Source of the DNA: Brassica napus | Taxonomy: Eukaryota; Streptophyta; Magnoliopsida; Brassicales; Brassicaceae | Direction: 5' to 3' | Assembly: GCF_020379485.1 (NCBI RefSeq) | Contig: NC_063452.1 | Location: 37,338,650-37,402,649, forward strand | Length of the DNA: 64,000 bases | Part shown: piece by piece, positions 57,058-64,000 of the stretch | How the letters are laid out: each line of letters begins with the position of its first letter | Position numbering within the stretch: the stretch's first letter is position 1 | Position numbers and translations under genes: made by a program | Notes under the pieces: model-generated | Seen by the model: the letters and a program-made list of their open reading frames with translations, nothing else | The model's database searches: none | Told to the model about the DNA's origin: nothing

Positions 57058-57198
57058 TATTATAAAAGTAATGGAAAGTCTATCTTTATTCATAACATAG
57101 AGGTTCCTTATATAGGAGATTACACCGTCATAGATAAATGGAAAGATTATAAATCATAATCTCTTGGTTATGAGCCATCCACAATCTGGTTCATAACA
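57058..57198 (-). repeat. 5' LTR of element E
   Basis: 141 bp; matches 51373-51514. Its outer border is the TSD AGAAC at 57199. Confidence 0.88.
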
Positions 57199-57203
57199 AG
57201 AAC

Positions 57204-58281
57204 AAAGTTATTCCTTGTTAAACATGGGATGGAACAACCATTCATTTTCATTCCTGCAATTTTATTCCTCTATGTTTCTTTCTTATCCGTTCCTCTGGTT
57301 TCCAGAATGGTCGCCGGTCGTTTTTCACATTAATACAACATCCTTTTTTGTGGAACTTAAGAATCCCCTATATATCATATCCCATAGATGTTGTATGTAG
57401 CCCGTTATTATATATAACTTCATGTAAAAATTAAAGTAGTCTTACCGCAAAAGTTCAAAAACAAATCAAAAACTGGATGAAACTGGTTATTTACAGTAAA
57501 CCATGCAACACGACCTTCTTAGCATTAAGCAAACGATGAGTAAAAAGTTATGGATCAAAACAAAACGTATCAATAACAAAGTCTTTAACTACAAAAATCT
57601 AAATAGCTGAAACAAAAGACGATCCATCCGAGCTTGCAGTAATTCTATAATGGCTGGAATTACCCAAAGTTTGACCTTTGTAATGCATCAATTGATTAAA
57701 TATTGAAAACCATATAGAAATTGCTGAAACAGTCGGCCACATACATGAAAACATTATCATATATACAATGGTGGAGCTCTTGAAAGCCAAATATAAATGG
57801 CTGTAACCATTTATTATAATGGACTGAAGCATTGTTAGTTTTCGATGGTGTTGGTATGACAAAATAATAACCGATCGAGGATTTGGTATGGGTTATAAAT
57901 TGTCGGTTATTACTAGTCAACATAGAATTAAATACATGGTGAATTTGAGAACCGATTTGGTATGGTTTAATAAATTGTCGGTTAACAATCAACATATAAT
58001 ACTCCCCGAGACATGCCGGGACTAAATTATTAAAACCAATGGCATTAGTTATAAATTTTCTAGTAATAAAAGAGTATTCAAATAACTTGGCTGAAAAGGA
58101 TCGTAAGCTTGACACCGAAGCAAAATGACAGTGATGTAAATAAATTACGAAACAAATGTTACTCTTCCCAAATGTTTCTCGATTAATAAAAGTAAAGGAT
58201 CATTAAACTGAACCGAAAAAACAGAATGCCAAGTAGATTTTAATTAGACCAATATCTTTAACTGTTTTATAAAACAAGTGG
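57204..58281. other. Unassigned region downstream of the HSD gene
   Basis: AT-rich. A 139-codon minus-strand frame (58115-57696) shows no domain I know and looks like chance. The first 100 bases downstream of 58282 probably form the HSD 3' UTR. Confidence 0.4.
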
Positions 58282-59799
58282 TCAGTTTCTTTTAGGCTTA
58301 GAGATTAACAGCTCAGGGCAGAGAATACTAAGCCAGAAGAGAACGCGGACCCACGACGGCTCTGCCAGAAAGGTCTTCCCCCTGCAGATTCCATTGACAA
58401 CTGCCTTGGCACATTCCGTTGCTGACTCGATAGCAACAACTTGCGACCAGTCTTGTTTCTGCAATAAGACCTTTCATAAAGATCGGACAAACACAAATGA
58501 AATATGATGATAGTATTATACCTCAGCCAAAAGATCCGGATTGGTATTTTCGTTTTCAACTAGACCTGGAAACACGATTGTCACACCAATTTCCGGACCA
58601 AGCTCGATTCTAAGAGTCTCGTAGAAGTTTATCATAGCTGCTTTGCTTGCCTGAATCAAATGTTACATTGTATCACATTTAATATAGAGGAAATATACAA
58701 TGAACAAAAAAAGAACAGAAAAAAACAAGTGAGGAAGAAGTTACAGCATAGATACTCATTCTTGGCACTCCAGACCATCCAGCAGGCGACGCGACCGCCA
58801 CTATCTTTCCTTTGGTTTTCTTTAAATGTGGTATAGCGAAATGTGTCGTGTAAACTGGTCCCCAAAAGTTAGTATTCTGCAAATTGTTATTGACAGCAAT
58901 GCTATGTAAACGTTCACTGAGATTTTTTATGGATTATATAATAAATACACATTTGATTTTCCGTAATTTTAACTCGTAAAATGTAGATTAAATCAGTTGT
59001 AGAAAATAATTTCAAGGAACTATAAACTAAAAGTTATAATGTATGTATAAACCTATCAATTACGTTTCTAAACTATAATCACTCTAAATTACTATCTATT
59101 ATTGATTATTGATTTGATTGGTTCATTGTTTCTTAGTTTACCATAATGGGAAGAACATCAGAGATTTGTAAATAGTCTTCGAAAAACTTGGCCTCCGCAA
59201 TTCCCGCATTGTTCACCAGGTGATCCACTGCAACCATCACCACAATGGTGACAAGATTTATTTTGTTTGATCTTAAAAAGAAAAAAATATTTGTTGTCCA
59301 AACCCAAAAACAACTCACGTCTTCCAAAACGAGAGATGGTTTCTTCGATAAAACGTTTACAGTCTTCAATGACTGAGACATCACCACGTACTACGGCAAC
59401 GTCGGGTGATCCAAGCCTCCGACACCGATTAGCCACAAGTCGGAGACGATCCTCTCTCCGAGCTACTAACGTCAAGTATGCTCCTCTACGTGCGTACTCA
59501 TATGCAAGGTGCTTCACAATTATAAAATTATAAAATTTATAAATGTTTATTTTCTTTAACCATTGGCCAAAGCTTTTGATCATTGACTTTGAAAACACGG
59601 GTAAGAACTCACTGACCTCACCAATTCCTGAGGAAGATCCGGTGATGATGACGACTTTTCCACTGACTTTGTCGGACTCTTTGCTATTCCTTATGAAGCC
59701 AAAGAGACTGAATAATATTGAAATTGGCATGAACACTACAAGAAGCGAAAACGTGACAATAGGAAGAAAGATGTTAAGGATCTTGTTGATCAAAGCCAT
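58282..59799 (-). CDS. HSD4: 11-beta-hydroxysteroid dehydrogenase-like short-chain dehydrogenase, 6 exons, intact
   Basis: Exons 59799-59617, 59511-59319, 59227-59142, 58876-58745, 58650-58522, 58458-58282; all introns are GT-AG, all junctions in phase, 299 residues. The N terminus MALINKILNIFLPIVTFSLL is a hydrophobic anchor, as in membrane or oil-body-bound plant HSDs (steroleosin relatives). The NADP(H) site TGSSSGIGE lies at about residues 53-61, NNAG after LDHLV, the catalytic serine in VAVASPAGWSG, and the YxxxK pair in MSIYAASKAAM. The C terminus ends ELLISKPKRN. Family knowledge: these enzymes oxidise or reduce sterol-type hydroxyls and influence brassinosteroid-like responses; the substrate here is not deducible. 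Length and neighbour (SAE1B) favour the Arabidopsis HSD4A/4B group over HSD1 (about 350 residues) or HSD2/3. It is the best candidate host gene in the window. Confidence 0.93.
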
Positions 59800-60400
59800 A
59801 TCCTTGCTTGACCTTGTGTATCTTCTCGTTCAAGAGAGAGCAGTTATACTTTTATACACTTCTCGAGTATGCTTCTGTTTAGATGTCACTCTCTTGGAAT
59901 CATTATTAAATATTTAAGGGCGGAAAACGAAAAAGAATCTCCAAATCGTAGTTTGGCATCTTCTACGTAGCTCAACATTTGTCCTCACTCTAACATATTG
60001 TAGTAACCGATAAAAACTCAACTCGGTTTTATGCAAAATTCCGGTTTACAATTCCAACTCCATTTTTTTTTGGTACAAACAAGGTGTGAGCCCAAAGAAG
60101 AATAAGTAATACAGAACAAACAGGTTAAGGTTTCGTTTGACAGTTCTAGAAGGTTTCCGAAGCTTTCAAAGTTGCTGTTAATTACAGAGATGCCAGTGAC
60201 GAAAGGAAAACTTCTAAACCAAGAAACAAAAAAACTAATAACAGGAAAAATCCCAGAATCAACACCTTAAGGCTTGACAGGAATTCGAACGATAAAAAAG
60301 GAAATGATTACTGTAGTCTACAAAGATCAGAAGATGGACCGTGTTAGTTAGCTGGATTACGCTGTAACGAGACAAATCTGGACCCGAAAAAATTTAGCCC
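59800..60400 (-). promoter_or_regulatory. Upstream region of the HSD4-like gene
   Basis: Non-coding. On the minus strand a TATA-like stretch (gtgtataaaagtataac, about 59860-59844) lies about 45-60 bases before the ATG, so the leader would be short. Beyond 60000 no further signal is recognised up to the solo LTR. Confidence 0.5.
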
Positions 60401-62289
60401 TGTAAGACCCAATTACATTGAAGAAAAACCCTAAAATTTTCTTATTTAAGATGAGATTTCGTGGTGGCCTCTGACAGAAACTTTTGGAGATGGCAAAGCC
60501 CTGCCGGAATGTCACCGGAACAGCCACAAATAGCCACCATGAAAGAGAAGCCATCATACCATCCGAAAAGAAAGAGTACAGCTCTGCAGACACGTTTTGG
60601 GAGAATAGAAGAACGATCGATCAAATATGAGTATTTCGAAGCTAAATTTTGAGGTTATGTTCTACACTCATAGATCTATGTGTATCAGAAATCAGATTGT
60701 CATTTGGAATTTTTATCTAAGAGTTATGGTTGTTTCTTTGGGACTGATATCTACAGATCGGATCCGCGAACAGTCAACTTCATTAGCGTTTTACCCTTGA
60801 TACAGAAGAAACCAGGAAACGGACGAGATATCATTGGAAAGATCTCGATGCCAGCTTTTCAGATCATCTATCCGATCGTCAAATAGACGTACGTTTAGAA
60901 AGTTATTGACGTTTCTTCTTGGCAAAGAATAAAGCTGTTGAGTTGCAGAGACAGTTCCGACCAGTCTCGGTGTAAGTGAGAAACGGTCAACAGAAACAAA
61001 ATCTTTCAGTCTGGAAATTTGTCAGTAAGTAGTTAATTATCTTATCTATCTTTTCCTGCAAGCGGATCGTTATTCCGAGTTATTTTCTGAGAGTTATGCT
61101 TGTTTTCGTGAGAGGTGTTGGTGCAGTTTGCGTTTACGACCAGCCTGGAGATGAAGCTACTTTGGTTAAGCAAATGGTGTCCGATCGGAGTAAACTTGGT
61201 GTCTATGGATAGAGGACATATAGGAATACATTATGACCAGAGGGATCTAAAAGTTAACGGTCAGTGCTTGAGTTATTCATCTGTTTGCTCTATGGTTCAG
61301 CTCTGCCAGAATATCATATTGATCTAATTTCAGAGGGCTCCGGAGTTGCTTTGTTAGAGCCGTCAAAGTTCATTCGGCGTTTCCTCAGGTTTCTTCAGAA
61401 CCCATGGCAAAGGTGATGGTCTATTCCGTAAATCCCGTACCAGTGTAGAATTCTCTCTATCGTAGTTTAGATTTCCAATCATGATCCGTCTGTTTGAATT
61501 GAGTCTTGATTGTTAGTTAGTTCATTCACTATAAAATGAAACTAGGGGTCTAGAGGATTCAGCCGTTGATTGATTGCGTGATGTTAAGAGATACGATATA
61601 TATATGTATGTACACATAGCTATGAGTAGGGACTATGTGCGCGGGCGGGGGCTCAGAGATGTCTGGGCTAGCGACACTACTTTGATTGTGCGGGCAGGGG
61701 TTCAGAGACGTTTGAACTTGCGATGCTACTTGTGCGGGTGTGTGGTGCAGAGACGTTTGTACCATGGACGCTACTTGAGAGGGCGGGGGTACAGAGATAG
61801 ACTGTACTAGCGACACTACGTATTATATATCCATATGAGGAGATGCGGGGTGTATGGACTAGCTATATGCTATCATCGCATTGTTTGTGTTGTGTTTGTG
61901 TTATGCTTTAGGCGTCTTGTTTGTTCATGTTAGAGCTAAACTACCATAGTGGGAGTTCTATTACTCAAGTCAGTGGTTTGCGTGTTTAGCATCCCATACC
62001 TCACAGAGTAACTCCCCTGTTGCTCACCCCTCCTATTCCTTCCCCTTTCAGATGAGACTAACGAGCAGGAGTGATTGCTATCGGGCTGGTGCTTTGGGAG
62101 TTCTATTTCATTTCTTTTTCAGACTTGCGGTTTTATGCTTTTATCGATATTTTCGGGATTTATTATGTTATTTAGATTTATGGCTATTTATTTAATTTAT
62201 GGTGTTTGGAGACGATTCATGAAGATTAATAAATGAGGATTTCATGATTATTATTTTTATTATTTATTTTGGAAAATTCGTGTTTTACA
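60401..62289 (+). mobile_element. Probable solo LTR of a Ty3/gypsy element
   Basis: It begins TGTAAGACCCAATTAC and ends ATTCGTGTTTTACA, the TG...CA form. It includes words I associate with long plant gypsy LTRs (atgagtatttcgaagctaaa, ctcacagagtaactcccctg, cccctttcagatgaga). No PBS, interior or second LTR adjoins. An internal 4-unit degenerate repeat (61630-61820, unit about 55-60 bases with ggggttcagagacg) is present. The flanks agccc and taagc do not give a clean TSD, so limits or status may be off by a few bases. Confidence 0.6.
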
Positions 62290-62440
62290 TAAGCCTTTCC
62301 GAACCTTTGCATCAAAGTAGACAAAGTTCTTCAATGGCTCTCCCTTCCCTGATATCGCTTTTATCACCTCATGTAAGATGTGTGTGCAACAAATCTTTCG
62401 TTTAAGTCACATAGCGCTGCTTAGTAAATGAGCACTAATA

Positions 62441-63699
62441 AGGTCCTCTTCGTTTGTACATCTGAAAGATGTATCCACATGTTCCATCTAGATGTCTTAT
62501 CTAGATGCTCCATTTTGGTGTTGTTCGTTTATGTATTTCGTCTATGCATCCAGATGAATCATCTGAATGCAACTATGTTAGTTTGCTTTTTATTTTTAAC
62601 TTGCATCTTCATTTGGGTAGACTTATTAATAAATGACTACGATAGACTTGTTTTTATATTTTGGCGGGAAAATAGCAATTTTACGGTTTTGGCGGAAAAA
62701 TGTGTTTTTGTGGTTTTGATGAGAAAGAATGCTTTATGGTTTTGGCGAAAAAGTACATTTTTACGATTTTGGCGGAAAATTGTGTTTTACGGTTTTGGCG
62801 GAAAACAACGTTTTTGCGATTTTTGGCTGGAAAATGCGTTTTTGCGGAAAATTGTGTTTATGCGGTTTTGAAGGAAAAATGCATTTCTGCAGTTTTGACG
62901 GGAAAATGCATTTTTGCAGTTTTGACGGGAAAATGCATTTTTGTGGAAAAATACATTTTCACGGTTTTGACGGATAAATGCGTTTTTGTGGGTTTGGCGG
63001 AAAAATGCATTTTTGCGATCTGCGGGAAAATGTGTTTTTGCGGTTTTGACTGAAAAATGTATTTTTGTGGGTTTGCGGGAAAATGCGTTTTACGGTTTTT
63101 GCGGAAAAATACGTTTTACGGTTTTGGCGGGAAAATGGGCTTATGCGGTTTTGACGGAAAATGTGTTTTTGCGGGAAAGTGTGTTTTCGCGGTTTTGGCG
63201 GAAAATTGCGTTTTTGCGGGTTTGGAGGAAAATTGTGTTTTTGTGGTTTTGGCGAGAAAATGCTTTTTTGGGTTTTGTCGGGAAAATGCGTTTTTGCGGA
63301 TAAATGTGTTTTTGCGGATTTGGCGGGAAAATGCGTTTTGCGGGTTTTGCGGGAAAATACGTTTTTGCGGTTTTGACGGGAAATGTGTTTTTGACGAAAA
63401 ATGCGTTTTTGCGATTTTGACGGAAAAATTTATCTGCAAAAAATAAGATTTTTTGGTTTGAAAAGAATATTATTGTTTTAAAAGGTTATTTTTGTCATTT
63501 ATCATTTTGGACTGAACTAGATGCATCTGCATCCAGATTCACCATCAAGAATCACCCTCATTTGAGTGAGAATTTGAGATGAATTCTTAAAAATCCAGCT
63601 GGGTGATCCATCTGGATGTAATATTTTAATATACAAAACGAAGATCAATTTGCATCTTCATCCAGATGGATCACCTGGGTGAGCAAACGAACAGCACCT
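62441..63699. mobile_element. hAT-like MITE in the last SAE1B intron
   Basis: Left end aggtcctcttcgtttg and right end (reverse complement) aggtgctgttcgtttg are inverted repeats. Both ends carry many catctagatg/catccagatg words. The flanking octamers cactaata and aactaaca agree at 6 of 8 positions, consistent with an aged hAT target duplication. The centre is the G/T-rich minisatellite. No transposase. Confidence 0.65.
62665..63440. repeat. G/T-rich minisatellite
   Basis: About 780 bases of short degenerate repeats of the form ggttttggcggaaaatgcgt followed by ttttgc, with unit lengths of about 20 to 33. The plus strand is nearly free of C except in the recurring GC dinucleotides. Because the units are often multiples of three apart, long open frames rich in FCGFGGK or FSRQNPQK-like peptides arise on both strands; these are not genes. 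Confidence 0.85.
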
Positions 63700-64000
63700 A
63701 ACTAACAAACTCCTCGATTAGTTCAAATGTTTGGGGATGAGTAAGATAGAGAACCTGTCCTAGACACCCTCCAACGTTTGCACAAGCTGGTGGGAATTTT
63801 CTATTATCACAGAGTAGTCTCTCCAAGAGGCTATCTGGTATATGATTCTCACTAACCGGCTGTTGCAACATACAGATTCAAAGTTGAGTGACAAAGATTA
63901 TTCTTAGTTATTATTATTACAAATGTTATTTCCCTCGGAAAGTTCATTTTTGAGTGTTAAGACTTTTGAGTGACATACTATTTGTGACCTTCAGTTTGCT

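Larger units (their letters stand above)
51373..57198 (-). mobile_element. Ty1/copia retrotransposon E
   Basis: Short LTRs, 51373-51514 and 57058-57198, differ by four substitutions and one indel by my count. The TSD is AGAAC (51368-51372 and 57199-57203). On the minus strand LTRs start TGTTATGAAC; the PBS region is CGTTATCGGCACGAAAC. The interior has a long leader (55060-57057), gag, GAG-pre-integrase, integrase and RT remnants, all with stops. Length 5.8 kb is normal for copia, so there is no large deletion, only point decay. Confidence 0.9.
62290..64000 (-). pseudogene. SAE1B: SUMO-activating enzyme subunit 1-like gene, 3' part, probably damaged
   Basis: Two exons of the C-terminal part are seen. 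63859-63755 reads NHIPDSLLERLLCDN, KFPPACANVGGCLGQ before a GTTCTC donor; the last (about 62370-62290) reads VIKAISGKGEPLKNFVYFDA. This is the end of the SAE1/AOS1 adenylation domain, which pairs with SAE2 to activate SUMO. The intron between them is 1.4 kb because of a hAT-like MITE. The last exon's expected AG before GAG is changed (catgag|gtg), so a glutamate is lost or splicing fails. After FDA the sequence departs from the family (KVRKGL) and meets the solo LTR. Earlier exons lie beyond 64000. Whether the gene still works cannot be told from this window. Confidence 0.75.

Noticed and set aside
57696..58115. 139-codon minus-strand frame downstream of HSD
   Set aside because: No recognisable domain, AT-rich, and no splice or homology support; treated as chance.
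60357..60652. Overlapping frames on both strands at the LTR start
   Set aside because: They lie across the proposed LTR border and match no protein I know.
62428..63446. Long overlapping frames on both strands with repeated FCGFGGK- or PQNPQKRIF-like peptides
   Set aside because: They are produced by the minisatellite; unit lengths near multiples of three keep several frames open at once.

Overview
This is plant nuclear DNA of a repeat-rich kind, almost certainly Brassicaceae and probably a Brassica or Raphanus relative. The evidence is spliced genes with GT-AG introns, tRNA-derived SINEs, Athila and Tat type Ty3/gypsy elements, Ty1/copia elements, and hAT, Mutator and CACTA transposons. At the right end an 11-beta-hydroxysteroid dehydrogenase-like gene (HSD4 type) lies beside a SUMO-activating-enzyme subunit (SAE1B type). 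From memory this is the gene order of an Arabidopsis chromosome 5 segment (SAE1B next to HSD4/HSD1). Only about 3 kb of the window looks like conserved host coding sequence; the rest is layered transposable elements.

Layout. 1-3250: a MITE-like fragment, a broken replication-protein-A-like gene (minus strand) with a 161-bp tandem duplication, a tRNA-derived SINE, and flanking direct repeats that hint at an old insertion such as a Helitron. 3272-3836: a hAT-like MITE. 5005-5850 and 22271-22760: the two halves of a decayed copia element, split by a TRIM (21676-22265) and a short gag-only LTR element C (5853-21670). All three junctions carry the same 5-bp site GATAC. Element C was itself invaded twice, by a Tat-type element A (6749-14420, TSD ACGTG) and an Athila derivative D (14480-21080, TSD AAGCG). 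22800-25480: a second, older Athila fragment with a 544-bp tandem duplication and a MITE that carries a SINE. 26115-27139: a Mutator-like element with long TIRs and a 9-bp TSD.

28467-49903 is a three-level nest. A hAT element (8-bp TSD ACTACACC, TIR CAGTGGCGGAG) carries a decayed transposase gene. That gene is cut near its 3' end by a Tat-type LTR retrotransposon B (28669-46974, TSD ACAAT). B is in turn cut inside its antisense gene by a CACTA transposon (34423 to about 44662). The CACTA element is the best preserved coding region of the window. It holds an intact seven-exon Transposase_24-type gene whose start codon is split by an intron, an intact 482-codon Athila-ORF1-like gene with a 5' UTR intron, a near-complete TNP2-type transposase gene, a 162-bp CGATCGAT-rich tandem array and palindromic subterminal motifs. 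Its transposase-side terminus is missing.

51373-57198 is a copia element E (141/142-bp LTRs, TSD AGAAC, minus strand). 58282-59799 is an intact six-exon, 299-residue HSD4-like gene. 60401-62289 looks like a solo gypsy LTR that sits at the 3' end of the SAE1B-like gene. The last intron of that gene holds a hAT-like MITE with a roughly 780-bp G/T-rich minisatellite. Exon coordinates come from manual reading and may be off by one base in places.
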